From Prevotella sp. (lineage in GTDB: Bacteria > Bacteroidota > Bacteroidia > Bacteroidales > Bacteroidaceae), in assembly GCA_017458005.1 (NCBI GenBank), contig JAFTGH010000026.1, positions 1-52,391 on the forward strand: DNA of 52,391 bases, read 5' to 3'. The notes beneath the pieces were generated by a model. The model saw nothing but the letters and a program-made list of their open reading frames with translations. It ran no database searches and was not told where the DNA came from. The position numbers and the translations under genes were made by a program. Numbering within the stretch: the stretch's first letter is position 1; each line of letters opens with the position of its first letter. This document shows, piece after piece, positions 1 through 7,429 of this stretch.

Positions 1-1
1 C

Positions 2-130
2 CTCGTGCTCCGCCTCGACTGGGGTGTCGGGCTCCATATGCCTTACGAGACAGGCAAGAGCGGCTATTTCAATACCGATGGCTTCAAGCGGAACCAATCC
101 CTCCATTTCGCCATCGGCTATCCGTTCTGA
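2..130 (+). CDS. C-terminal end of an outer-membrane beta-barrel protein (BamA/TamA-like), partial
   Basis: Only the last 42 codons are in the window; the gene begins upstream. The fragment reads as the closing strands of an outer-membrane barrel: RLDWGVGLHMPYETGK, then SLHFAIGYPF and stop. A terminal aromatic residue (Phe) after alternating hydrophobic positions is the usual C-terminal signal of barrels inserted by the BAM complex, and the RLDWG...FAIGYPF pattern resembles the D15/Omp85 surface-antigen proteins of Bacteroidales. That family inserts outer-membrane proteins or transports substrates to the surface. The reading frame is open from base 2. The exact family member cannot be fixed from 42 residues. 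Confidence 0.7.
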   Translation, partial: LVLRLDWGVGLHMPYETGKSGYFNTDGFKRNQSLHFAIGYPF

Positions 131-152
131 TTCATTTCGTACAATGAGACGG

Positions 153-180
153 GGAATTCATACAAATTCCTCGCCTTTTT
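153..180 (+). terminator. Possible terminator after the barrel gene
   Basis: GGAATT and AATTCC form a short stem around a CATACA loop, followed by a C/T-rich tract containing five consecutive T. It lies between the barrel stop and the convergent RhuM-like gene. The stem is only six pairs, so this is tentative. Confidence 0.35.
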
Positions 181-184
181 CCCC

Positions 185-1057
185 CTACTTAATCATCTTC
201 ATGAAGTCATCCGCTATGATGTCACGCATCAAGGCAAAGGCAAACCACTTCTTTCCCAAGTCCTTGATGGAGGCACCAATATGATACACTTCTTCATCAA
301 TCAGCAGGAAGCGGTCGTGAGCCTTGTTGAAACACCTCACCTCTATGGAAGCATATTGCTCATTATGCCGTTTGACATCCAATTGGAACTGGTCAGTAAT
401 AGATTTGGTGTATATCGTTGCTGATACTTCCTCTTTCCGTTTGTCCAACAACGACAACACCGTGTCATCCACATAATTGTCTATCAGGACAATACGCCTA
501 TTAGCCTTTCTGATTAAGTCTGAAGCGAAACGGTATGCGTCAAATACCTGTCCGTCAAAGAAGATTCCCTGTTGAGGAGGTAGTGAGGTCTGTACGAAAA
601 AGTCCACTTTGTTTCGTATCTCAGCGATTTCCCTCCCTTGCTTCGCCATTGTCCGTCTAATCTCAGATATCTGCTGGTTGACGGCATATCCACTTAAAAG
701 ATACTGTTTCAGTATGCTATTTGCCCATTGACGGAATCTGATGCCTTGTTCTGACTTCACTCGATATCCAATGGATAATATCATATCAAGATTATAAAAG
801 TCAACAAAACGATTTACAATTCTGTTTCCTTCATTTTGAACTATCGCAAATTTTGCGACAGTTGGGATATTGATTAACTCTTCCTTTAAAGCATTATTAA
901 TATGCTTACCGATTGTCTTAACATCTCTTCCAAACAGAGATGCAATTTGCTGCCTGTTAAGCCAAACAGTCTCATTTTCAACTCTCACTTCCAACCTGAT
1001 GGTTTCATCAGGTTGGTACAATACGATTTCACCAGTTTGTCTCTCTTCTTGTGCCAT
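185..1057 (-). CDS. RhuM-family protein with a C-terminal phospholipase D-like half
   Basis: A 290-residue protein. The N-terminal half (about 1-150) has the RhuM pattern: IVLYQPDETIRLEVRVENETVWLNRQQIASLFGRD, followed by a helical region with RFRQWANSILKQYL. This family was first named from a Salmonella pathogenicity island and is common beside restriction systems; its biochemical role is unsettled. The C-terminal half (about 165-290) resembles PLD-like domains: strand-like RRIVLIDNYVD, then HDRFLLID (247-254) and GASIKDLGKKW. That is close to an HxK(x)4D core with Arg or Phe at the usual Lys position, so activity is doubtful. A coiled-coil-like stretch (125-152) links the halves. It is transcribed alone, convergent with the barrel gene. 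A TACCTTCG box about 40 bp upstream could be its promoter. Confidence 0.75.
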   Translation of the reverse strand: MAQEERQTGEIVLYQPDETIRLEVRVENETVWLNRQQIASLFGRDVKTIGKHINNALKEELINIPTVAKFAIVQNEGNRIVNRFVDFYNLDMILSIGYRVKSEQGIRFRQWANSILKQYLLSGYAVNQQISEIRRTMAKQGREIAEIRNKVDFFVQTSLPPQQGIFFDGQVFDAYRFASDLIRKANRRIVLIDNYVDDTVLSLLDKRKEEVSATIYTKSITDQFQLDVKRHNEQYASIEVRCFNKAHDRFLLIDEEVYHIGASIKDLGKKWFAFALMRDIIADDFMKMIK

Positions 1058-1272
1058 AATGATAGTCGAATAGTTGATGTTCCTATTCTCGTCTGCGAAG
1101 GTACAACAAAATTTCTATTCTGCAAAGACTTTTACATCATTTAAGATAAATCCTATTCCTCCCCCTCATCAGGGAGGGCAGAAGGGGCTTTCCTTCATTT
1201 CTCAAAAGTACGAAGTTATATGACACCTCCAAATATTTTCCCCTTTTTCTTCTTTGTTTCAGAAATAATCGC

Positions 1273-1280
1273 TATCTTTG
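1273..1280 (+). promoter_or_regulatory. Bacteroidetes -7 box for the structured RNA
   Basis: TATCTTTG matches the TAnnTTTG -7 consensus, with a TTTG at 1253-1256 as a possible -33 element. Transcription would begin near 1286, just before the first predicted stem of the structured RNA. Confidence 0.6.
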
Positions 1281-1285
1281 CAAAT

Positions 1286-1621
1286 GACTAAGCCAGTCTT
1301 TTTGAGGACAGGGCGGGTCAAGACATCGATGGACAGAGACTACCAAGCCGTTTGTAGGGCTGGTCTCGGAAAGGCGTTTACTGAACGTTATCATTCTGTG
1401 CTGTCAAACTTCGCAACTTTGAACTTCCCACAGAGGTAATGCAACGGAACGTCTGCGTGGGTAGATTATATCCCAACTATTGCTATATGTTATAATGTAT
1501 AGTTCTAGGTGCACATATAATCTCTTGGCGTGGGCTGGCTGCGTTGCTTATCCTTGGGAAGGGGCAATGCGAAGGCCTGACAGCAGGGATGGGCGAAGGT
1601 AGAAACTCCCATGCCTTTTTT
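1286..1621 (+). ncRNA. Unidentified structured RNA of about 340 nt
   Basis: The gap from 1058 to 1684 has no convincing coding frame but is rich in nested helices. By eye: GAGAC (1336-1340) pairs with GTCTC (1363-1367), with AGCC/GGCT inside. TTATC-CTGTG-TCAAA pairs with TTTGA-CACAG-GGTAA (1388-1438). AGATTATAT (1463-1471) pairs perfectly with ATATAATCT (1515-1523) and encloses the hairpin CTATATG...TGTATAG (1483-1502). GCGTTGC (1541-1547) pairs with GCAATGC (1564-1570) around a CCTT/AAGG stem. A GC-rich hairpin with a T tract closes it. It has its own promoter and terminator. I did not find the conserved blocks of RNase P, tmRNA or SRP RNA. A 6S-like RNA or a Bacteroidales-specific orphan RNA are possible. 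The 5' end is inferred from the promoter. Confidence 0.6.
1587..1621 (+). terminator. Intrinsic terminator of the structured RNA
   Basis: GGATGGG (1587-1593) pairs with CCCATGCC (1608-1615) with one bulged G, and six T follow at 1616-1621. Confidence 0.6.
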
Positions 1622-1684
1622 GTTTCATCTGTTGTTATTAAATCTTTCGTGAGTCAGGGAGTCCTCACTATTGTATTCTAATTG

Positions 1685-1924
1685 ATGGCAAACGAGAAAG
1701 AGAAAAAGTCCATTCACATTGGTTCCGTAATCAAAGAAGAACTGAATCGGCAGGGCAGAACAACTGTCTGGCTTGCAGAGCAATTGGGCTGCCATCGCAC
1801 CAACCTCTATAAGATATATGACAGACGAACTATCGACACGGGTGTCCTTCTGCGCATCAGCCGTATCATGGGTTACGACTTCTTTCAACTATACTCCGCT
1901 AATCTTGCAGGCAATGTAGTGTAG
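1685..1924 (+). CDS. Small XRE-type helix-turn-helix protein
   Basis: A 79-residue protein from ATG 1685 (a TTG lies one codon earlier and is less likely). A lambda-repressor-like fold covers nearly the whole length: IGSVIKEELNRQ, then TTVWLAEQLGCHRTNLYKIYD, which reads as helix 2, turn and recognition helix, then TGVLLRISRIMGYDFFQLY. Proteins of this size usually bind DNA as dimers. It sits 60 bp after the structured RNA terminator and upstream of the secreted-protein gene, with a 16-bp palindrome just after its stop that might be its operator. A small hairpin GTGAG/CTCAC lies in its leader. The regulatory target is unknown. Confidence 0.75.
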   Translation: MANEKEKKSIHIGSVIKEELNRQGRTTVWLAEQLGCHRTNLYKIYDRRTIDTGVLLRISRIMGYDFFQLYSANLAGNVV

Positions 1925-1930
1925 CGGATT

Positions 1931-1946
1931 TGGCTACATGTAGCCA
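1931..1946. promoter_or_regulatory. Perfect 16-bp palindrome between the HTH gene and the next promoter
   Basis: TGGCTACATGTAGCCA reads the same on both strands. A further GGCTAC half-site follows at 1951-1956 and a GTAGC precedes it. There is no T tract after it, so an operator is more likely than a terminator. It ends about 40 bp upstream of the -7 box of the secreted-protein gene. Confidence 0.5.
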
Positions 1947-1988
1947 GGTAGGCTACGTTATTGTCTTTTTGTTTAGTTGGTAATTAAA

Positions 1989-1996
1989 TATCTTTG
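1989..1996 (+). promoter_or_regulatory. -7 box of the secreted-protein gene
   Basis: TATCTTTG followed by CA fits the TAnnTTTG consensus. It places the transcript start near 2002 and therefore supports ATG 2042 as the start codon. Confidence 0.6.
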
Positions 1997-2041
1997 CACT
2001 TTACAAAGTACACAATTACTCACTTAATAGTAAAACTAATT

Positions 2042-4954
2042 ATGAAAAGACAATTACGTAAACTATGGTTACTGGCATTGTTTGGAATGATGTCAGTAGG
2101 TGCATGGGCAGATGGGATTACCACTGCTGCCGGCTTAAAGACAGCCATTGAGGGGCTGACGACAGATGACCAAACAATTACTCTTGGGGCAAAGATTACT
2201 TTAGTAGAAAACATTAACTGTAGTCACAGTTTTACATTAGACTTGGGCTCCTATAGCATCACCAAGGGTAATTACTCAATCGCATTGGGTGATGGGGTGA
2301 CAGTGACCACCAGTAAGAGTGCTACAGTGTTCACAACTTCAGTAGAAAACAAGAACGTTTGTTACAAGCGCCTAGAATCAGGTTATTCCTATCATGTGGC
2401 AACAGCCGTGGCAAAGACAACCTATTTCTTTGAAACACTGGAAGATGCCATCACCTATTATGCCACCTCATCAAGCCAGACAACGATTACATTGTTGAGT
2501 GATGCCTCTCTTTCCTCCGATGTTGTAGCACCAGGAATCGCTACCGCTTCCGCACTTTATATCAAACAGGGTGACTACACCCTCACGGCTGGTGAAAATA
2601 AGATTTATCTTAGACGTGATGTCACTGGTGGTACTGACAAAGAAGTAAGTGGGCTGTTTGCTGTATATACAGAAAATACAGGGTGTCAATTGAATAATCT
2701 TGCTGGCACCACAACCTATCCTTATCGCTACCAGTCGGTATATAGCAAAGAGGCAAAAGTTGGTGAAACGGAATATGAAACCTTTGCCGCTGCTGTCGAT
2801 GCTGCCACTAATGGAGAGACAATTACGCTATTAAAGAGTGGTATTACCTACACCATGTCTACAGGGCAAACACTGAAAGTGAAAAGAGTGGGATGTACTG
2901 TTGAAGGCAATGAACATAGTTATAATATCACGGTTAATGCGCCAGTGAATTATGTTGTAGCAAAGTCCAGTGAGAAAGTTGATGGCTTTTGGGTAGATAC
3001 TTATAGTGTTGAGACTGCCTCAATAGAATACACTAATGGAGGAGGAGTGGTTAGTTATCTTAGTGCTATGCCTTCCGCACTAAGCAATGGTACTTACACA
3101 TTGTTGAAAGATATAACTGTTTCTTCAACAACCTATCCATTAAGTGCTACAGCCTCAAATGTTACTTTTGACCTAAATGGTTTTACCTTTACTAATACTG
3201 CACCAAGTTCATCGTCAAATTATTGCTTTGGATTGATAAGAGAAAACCAGAAACTAACGATTAAGGACGAGTCTGTTGGAAAGACTGGTAAGATAGTTTC
3301 CAACAACTGCATTTTTGTGGACAAGAGTGGTAACGAATTGGACATGGAGGCAGCCATTGAAGTGACAGGTGACTTTGCTATTGCAACAAACGGCTCGTCA
3401 ACGACAAGCGGAACTATCAACATCAATGATGGTGCTCAGATAACATCAAATACTGTAGCCGTCTATCTTCCAGGTGTGACTACGACGACTATCTCGGGTG
3501 GTACCATCATCGGAACGACAGGTGTCTATCAGAAGTCTGGAACACTGAATATCACTGGTGGTTCCATCGTTGGTAATGGTGCTAAGGCTGATTTTGTCCA
3601 TAATGGTAATGGTGCCAATTCAACAGGCGATGCATTGGTTATTGAGAGTTGTGGCTATCCTGGTGGCGATCCAACAGTCAGCATCTCTAGTGGTACATTC
3701 ACCAGTACCAATGCTGATGCTATTGCCAGTTACGCTACTGAAGGTCATGCAATAGTAACAGGTTTCATCACAGCAGGTACTTATAGTTCTGACCCCAGCA
3801 ATCATGTTGCCGAAAACTATGGAGCTGTAAAGGTAGATGATGTTTGGAAGGTTGGCGCCGTTACAGACCTGCAAGATAAAGGAGATACAAACACAACAGA
3901 GAGTTATACTGTCATCGAGGGTAATGCTGCAGTAACCTCCGTCTCAACAGAAGAGGGTGCTACTTCTGTAACGATTCCAGAATCAGTCAGTGGTTCTAAT
4001 GTCACCTCTATTGCAGAGAATGCTTTTGACGATGTGGAGAACAAAGACGAGATTCAGTCTATCGATCTCTCTGCGACACATATCACAGGTGTAGAGGTGG
4101 ATCGTAGTGAGGGTGTGTTCGCTGACTTCCCAGAGGAGACCCTGATCTATATGCCTGCAGGCAATACCGCTGCGGTTGGTGAGAAGAACGTCATCATCAA
4201 GGACGGGTCTGATAATCTGAAATGTGCCGACTTCGTGATGACAGATACGAAGTCGTACAGTGTTCCTAAGTCCTTCACAGCAGAGAAAGCAACCTTAACC
4301 CGTACGTTTACCTATGGTCAGACCTGTACCGTATGTCTGCCTTATAATGTAGACGCAGCCAACGTCAAGGGTAAGATATACAAGTATAGTGGTGTCTCTG
4401 CTGGTAAGGTAACCATGACGGAAGACACAGACGGTCTGGATGCCAACGTCCCCTATATCTATGTGCCAGATGCTGGTAGTACGGATAATATTGAGCAGAC
4501 TTCGAGTGTTACGGTAAATATCGCAGATGCGAATACCGCCGATGGTGACTTTACTTTCACTGCTAACTATACTGACAAGACCTTTACTTCCGATGAAATA
4601 ACAAAAGGTATTTATGGCTTCGCAGCAAAGGCTGCAGATGGCGCAAACGTAGGTGACTTCGTGAAGTGTACTACTGGTGCTTATATCAAGGGCATGCGTG
4701 CATATCTTGCCTATACTGGAGGTAGTACTGGTGATGAACTTGAGGGTCCTGATGGTGCTGCTCGTGGTGTGGAGTTGCCAGAGAGTATGGAGGTCATCCT
4801 CGTCGATAGTGATGGATATACTACCAGTATTGCAACGCTGGAGTTGATGAATAGTGATGACGACGCACCTCGCTATAACCTTAAAGGTCAGCGTGTCGGA
4901 AAGAACTATAAGGGTATTATCATTAAGAATGGTCAGAAGGTAATTATAAAATAA
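2042..4954 (+). CDS. Large secreted surface protein with beta-helix and BspA-like repeats and a C-terminal sorting tail
   Basis: A 970-residue protein. It starts with a signal peptide (MKRQLRKLWLLALFGMMSVGAWA, cleavage near residue 23). The body is rich in Thr, Ser and Gly. Two related units contain an 'ETLEDAI...TITLLSD' / 'ETFAAAVDAATNGETITLLK' pattern. Around 457-600 there are GGTI...GGSIVG...SSGTF repeats of parallel beta-helix type. Residues about 640-716 (ITSIAENAFDD-like pattern, VTIPESVSGSNVTSIAENAF) resemble BspA-type leucine-rich repeats. The last residues (YNLKGQRVGKNYKGIIIKNG, then QKVIIK) match the tail found on many Prevotella surface proteins and resemble a short type IX secretion sorting domain. 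Adhesion or matrix binding is the usual idea for such proteins but is not shown here. The start follows the promoter at 1989; an upstream in-frame codon lies inside the promoter. Confidence 0.8.
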   Translation: MKRQLRKLWLLALFGMMSVGAWADGITTAAGLKTAIEGLTTDDQTITLGAKITLVENINCSHSFTLDLGSYSITKGNYSIALGDGVTVTTSKSATVFTTSVENKNVCYKRLESGYSYHVATAVAKTTYFFETLEDAITYYATSSSQTTITLLSDASLSSDVVAPGIATASALYIKQGDYTLTAGENKIYLRRDVTGGTDKEVSGLFAVYTENTGCQLNNLAGTTTYPYRYQSVYSKEAKVGETEYETFAAAVDAATNGETITLLKSGITYTMSTGQTLKVKRVGCTVEGNEHSYNITVNAPVNYVVAKSSEKVDGFWVDTYSVETASIEYTNGGGVVSYLSAMPSALSNGTYTLLKDITVSSTTYPLSATASNVTFDLNGFTFTNTAPSSSSNYCFGLIRENQKLTIKDESVGKTGKIVSNNCIFVDKSGNELDMEAAIEVTGDFAIATNGSSTTSGTININDGAQITSNTVAVYLPGVTTTTISGGTIIGTTGVYQKSGTLNITGGSIVGNGAKADFVHNGNGANSTGDALVIESCGYPGGDPTVSISSGTFTSTNADAIASYATEGHAIVTGFITAGTYSSDPSNHVAENYGAVKVDDVWKVGAVTDLQDKGDTNTTESYTVIEGNAAVTSVSTEEGATSVTIPESVSGSNVTSIAENAFDDVENKDEIQSIDLSATHITGVEVDRSEGVFADFPEETLIYMPAGNTAAVGEKNVIIKDGSDNLKCADFVMTDTKSYSVPKSFTAEKATLTRTFTYGQTCTVCLPYNVDAANVKGKIYKYSGVSAGKVTMTEDTDGLDANVPYIYVPDAGSTDNIEQTSSVTVNIADANTADGDFTFTANYTDKTFTSDEITKGIYGFAAKAADGANVGDFVKCTTGAYIKGMRAYLAYTGGSTGDELEGPDGAARGVELPESMEVILVDSDGYTTSIATLELMNSDDDAPRYNLKGQRVGKNYKGIIIKNGQKVIIK

Positions 4955-4966
4955 ACAGCGTAGACT

Positions 4967-5086
4967 ATGAAAAAAGAATATAAGACACCTCGTCAGGAGG
5001 TTATTCGGATGCAAAATCGTTTTGCATTGTTGTATGGTAGTGAACTCGGTTCACGCTCTAACGATGACTACGAACTTGACGAATAG
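4967..5086 (+). CDS. 39-residue peptide of the MKKxYxxPxxEV type
   Basis: A small frame of 39 codons begins 12 bp after the stop of the surface protein: MKKEYKTPRQEVIRM at the start and a Ser/Asp/Glu-rich end. There is no signal peptide. Short peptides beginning MKK-x-Y-x-x-P are common after surface-protein or TonB-linked genes in Prevotella and Bacteroides, and none that I know of has a proven function. A strong terminator hairpin follows 35 bp later, which fits co-transcription with the upstream gene and ends the unit here. Confidence 0.65.
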   Translation: MKKEYKTPRQEVIRMQNRFALLYGSELGSRSNDDYELDE

Positions 5087-5120
5087 GTAAAGTATCTTTT
5101 ATACAGAAAAGATTGTTGAC

Positions 5121-5161
5121 AATACGACTGGTGTTTTGAATGACTCACCAGTCGTATTTTA
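5121..5161 (+). terminator. Terminator after the small peptide gene
   Basis: AATACGACTGGTG (5121-5133) pairs perfectly with CACCAGTCGTATT (5146-5158), followed by TTTATAT. The 13-bp stem with a 12-nt loop is a convincing terminator. Confidence 0.75.
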
Positions 5162-5192
5162 TATAGGTAGCATCTGCATGACAAGTAATTTT

Positions 5193-5211
5193 CGTGAGGA
5201 GGCTCCTCACG
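5193..5211. repeat. Perfect 9-bp-arm palindrome beside the dispersed element
   Basis: CGTGAGGAG, one G, then CTCCTCACG. It sits immediately before the left end of the dispersed palindromic element and is absent from the second copy. Confidence 0.6.
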
Positions 5212-5213
5212 GA

Positions 5214-5763
5214 AGAAGCCTCTACATCCTCCCTTCGGAGCCCGTACCTTCGACCCTCGAAGGCGGCACTTCCTGCCCTCGAAGGTACGGGCTTCGTGGC
5301 AAGGAGGCCGTACCATCGTAAATTGACGCATAAAAAGGATTTTGAAAAATCTACTCCCATACTCCCTTTTCCTTCTAAAATGCCGATGTACAGAGCGTTT
5401 CAAGACGGGAGTAGAAGAATCTACTACTCCCGTCCTACTCCCGTTTTCGAATGAATGGTAAAAAGGGAGTAGTACGGGAGTAGTTGTAGCAACTACTCCC
5501 GTGCCTTGCGCCCTTTATTTATCGAGGATTGAGACACATGATGGGAGTAGGGGAGTAGTTTTTTCGAATTCTTTAAAAAATCTATCGGTAATTGAAGGGT
5601 AGTCAGTTACCGACAGAAGGGCATCCTGTCGGCAATTGATTATTCCGATACTTGGAATCACTGTTCCGCATATCTGGGAACATTGTTCCCAATGCCTCGA
5701 AACTATGTATCCGAGGCTTCCGGAAGAGTCTTCCGAGGCATCCGGAATGCTCTTTCCAAGCAT
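5214..5763. repeat. Dispersed palindromic element, copy 1 (about 550 bp)
   Basis: The stretch aligns along its whole length with 51715-52252. It has no convincing gene. Its parts in order: a block of CGAAGGTACGGG-type units in both orientations (5225-5320); GACGCATAAAAAGGATTTTG; several hairpins made of GGGAGTAG and CTACTCCC, including GACGGGAGTAG...CTACTCCCGTC and ACGGGAGTAGTTG-TAG-CAACTACTCCCGT; hairpins CCGACAG...CTGTCGG and GGGAACATTGTTCCC; and a right end of TTCCGGAAG and CCTCG...CGAGG palindromes. It resembles a composite of several REP-like families rather than an insertion sequence, since there is no transposase. The edges are set by the alignment to copy 2. Confidence 0.85.
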
Positions 5764-5878
5764 GGGAATGATTTGAGGCTCAAAATAATATTTGGTTTTT
5801 TGTTCGATTTGAATAAATTTTTCACGCTCAAGAAAGCAAATTTATTCGCTTTCTCTTTGCTTATTCAAAATTTTGCAC

Positions 5879-5886
5879 TATCTTTG
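5879..5886 (+). promoter_or_regulatory. Possible upstream promoter of the infC operon
   Basis: TATCTTTG preceded by TTTTGCAC. It is followed by a GTCGAA...TTCGAC hairpin (about 5894-5913) and an A-rich tract. It could drive a longer leader ahead of infC. The rest of 5764-6011 is AT-rich and I see no gene in it. Confidence 0.35.
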
Positions 5887-5965
5887 ACTTTCGTCGAAGT
5901 TACTCACGTTCGACAATAAAAATAAAAAAAACTTCTTTTTATTTTGTATTTTGCTCACTTATTTG

Positions 5966-5973
5966 TAACTTTG
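5966..5973 (+). promoter_or_regulatory. -7 box of the infC-rpmI-rplT operon
   Basis: TAACTTTG, preceded by TTTGCTCACTTATTTG. The whole block is nearly the same as that before gyrA (37734). Transcription would begin near 5979, giving a leader of about 33 nt before ATG 6012. Confidence 0.65.
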
Positions 5974-6011
5974 CACCCAATTTGAGAAATTAGAGTCGAG
6001 AAAGATAGTCG

Positions 6012-6704
6012 ATGAAGAATGACAACATGAAGAATCAGTACCGCGTCAACGAGCAGATTCGTGTGCGTGAGGTACGAATTGTAGGCGAGGGTGGCAGCAC
6101 TGTCGTTCCTACTCGTCAAGCATTGGATATGGCGCGTGAACAGGGAGTTGACCTTGTGGAGATCTCGCCAAACGCTAATCCTCCTGTTTGTCGTCTGATC
6201 GACTACTCGAAGTTCCTCTACCAGCAGAAGAAGCGCCAGAAAGAGATGAAGGCGAAGCAGGTGAAGGTGGAGGTGAAGGAGATTCGCTTCGGACCCCAGA
6301 CCGACGAGCATGACTACCAGTTTAAACTGAAGCATGCCAAGGAGTTCCTGGAAGAAGGTAATAAGGTACGCGCGTACGTGTTCTTCCGTGGTCGCTCCAT
6401 CCTCTTCAAAGAGCAGGGCGAGGTGCTGTTGCTCCGTTTCGCCAACGACTTGGAGGAAGTAGGAAAGGTGGAGGGCATGCCCTCGCTGGAAGGAAAGAAG
6501 ATGTTCCTCTATCTCGCTCCCAAGAAGGCTGGTGTGGCAAAGAAGAGTCAGCAGGCTCGTGACCGAGAGGCTTTGGAGGCTGAGGCTAAGGAGGCTGCCA
6601 AGCAAGAGCAGGAGACACAGGCACCTGCTAACGGTGGTCTGTTCGCCAATGCGAAGATCAGTGCCGATGCGCTGAAGAAGTTGACGGAGAGTGAGGACGA
6701 ATAA
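6012..6704 (+). CDS. infC: Translation initiation factor IF-3
   Basis: A 230-residue IF-3. It binds the 30S subunit, favours correct start-codon/initiator-tRNA pairing and prevents early 50S joining. The N domain (about 8-80) shows [19 protein letters not shown] and [20 protein letters not shown], the linker is KQKK-like and Lys-rich, and the C domain (about 85-175) has [29 protein letters not shown] and [12 protein letters not shown] tail of about 50 residues, rich in Ala, Glu and Lys, extends past the usual end of about 180 residues. A second in-frame ATG lies five codons in, so the start could be 6027. It heads the classical infC-rpmI-rplT operon. The start codon is ATG; the unusual AUU of enteric infC is not used. 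Confidence 0.97.
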   Translation: MKNDNMKNQYRVNEQIRVREVRIVGEGGSTVVPTRQALDMAREQGVDLVEISPNANPPVCRLIDYSKFLYQQKKRQKEMKAKQVKVEVKEIRFGPQTDEHDYQFKLKHAKEFLEEGNKVRAYVFFRGRSILFKEQGEVLLLRFANDLEEVGKVEGMPSLEGKKMFLYLAPKKAGVAKKSQQARDREALEAEAKEAAKQEQETQAPANGGLFANAKISADALKKLTESEDE

Positions 6705-6777
6705 GCAAAGAAAAAAGGTGGCGCGCCCGGTATATGCGTAGTCGCCGATTATAATAACAATTTAAATTTTTAAAACA

Positions 6778-6975
6778 ATGCCAAAAGTAAAGACAAATTC
6801 CGGTGCGAAGAAGAGATTCTCTTTCACTGGTACAGGTAAGGTCAAGAGACACCACGCTTACCACAGTCACATTCTGACGAAGAAGACCAAGAAGCAGAAG
6901 CGCAACTTGGTAGGTTCAACCATCGTTGATGTATCGAACATGAAGCAGGTTCGTGACCTGTTGTGTCTCCGTTAA
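6778..6975 (+). CDS. rpmI: 50S ribosomal protein L35
   Basis: A 65-residue basic protein with the L35 signature: MPKVKTNSGAKKRFSFTGTG, then KVKRHHAYHSHILTKKTKKQKR. It is a component of the large ribosomal subunit. It lies 73 bp after infC and 37 bp before rplT, the conserved order of this operon. Confidence 0.97.
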   Translation: MPKVKTNSGAKKRFSFTGTGKVKRHHAYHSHILTKKTKKQKRNLVGSTIVDVSNMKQVRDLLCLR

Positions 6976-7012
6976 TTCACCTATTGTCAAACATTTAAAG
7001 TAAGAAGAAACT

Positions 7013-7357
7013 ATGCCAAGATCAGTAAATCACGTTGCATCAAGAGCAAAACGTAAAAGAATTCTGAAACTCACTCGCGGTTACTTTGGTGCCCGCAAGA
7101 ATGTTTGGACAGTAGCCAAGAACACTTGGGAGAAGGGTCTTACCTACGCTTATCGCGATCGTAAGAACAAGAAGCGTAACTTCCGTGCCCTGTGGATTCA
7201 GCGTATCAACGCTGCAGCCCGCTTGGAGGGAATGAGTTACTCTGTTCTGATGGGTAAACTTGCCAAGGCTGGTATCGAGATCAACCGTAAGGTGCTCGCC
7301 GACCTTGCCATGAACAACCCGGAGGCTTTCAAGGCTATCGTAGAGAAAGTGAAGTAA
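7013..7357 (+). CDS. rplT: 50S ribosomal protein L20
   Basis: A 114-residue L20: [19 protein letters not shown], then [15 protein letters not shown] and [20 protein letters not shown]. It binds 23S rRNA early in 50S assembly and in several bacteria represses its own operon. It is the last gene of the operon and is followed by a strong terminator. Confidence 0.97.
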   Translation: MPRSVNHVASRAKRKRILKLTRGYFGARKNVWTVAKNTWEKGLTYAYRDRKNKKRNFRALWIQRINAAARLEGMSYSVLMGKLAKAGIEINRKVLADLAMNNPEAFKAIVEKVK

Positions 7358-7383
7358 ATCTCCGCATGGAATGAAGAAAAAAG

Positions 7384-7415
7384 GTCGTGACTCTTTGGAG
7401 TTGCGACTTTTTTTA
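7384..7415 (+). terminator. Terminator of the infC-rpmI-rplT operon
   Basis: GTCG..ACTC pairs with GAGT..CGAC (7384-7407), followed by eight T. It is only a few bases upstream of the next promoter. Confidence 0.75.
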
Positions 7416-7416
7416 T

Positions 7417-7424
7417 TACCTTTG
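7417..7424 (+). promoter_or_regulatory. -7 box of the S66 carboxypeptidase gene
   Basis: TACCTTTG followed by GG. It ends only 5 bp before the ATG at 7430, which predicts a leaderless or nearly leaderless transcript. Confidence 0.5.
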
Positions 7425-7429
7425 GGCAC

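Noticed and set aside
1286-1621. Calling the structured RNA RNase P RNA or tmRNA
   Set aside because: The conserved GAGGAAAGTCC block of RNase P and the tRNA-like ends and tag frame of tmRNA are not seen.
5194-5454. Open frames within the palindromic element
   Set aside because: They consist of translated palindromes and differ between the two copies of the element, which do not keep a common frame.
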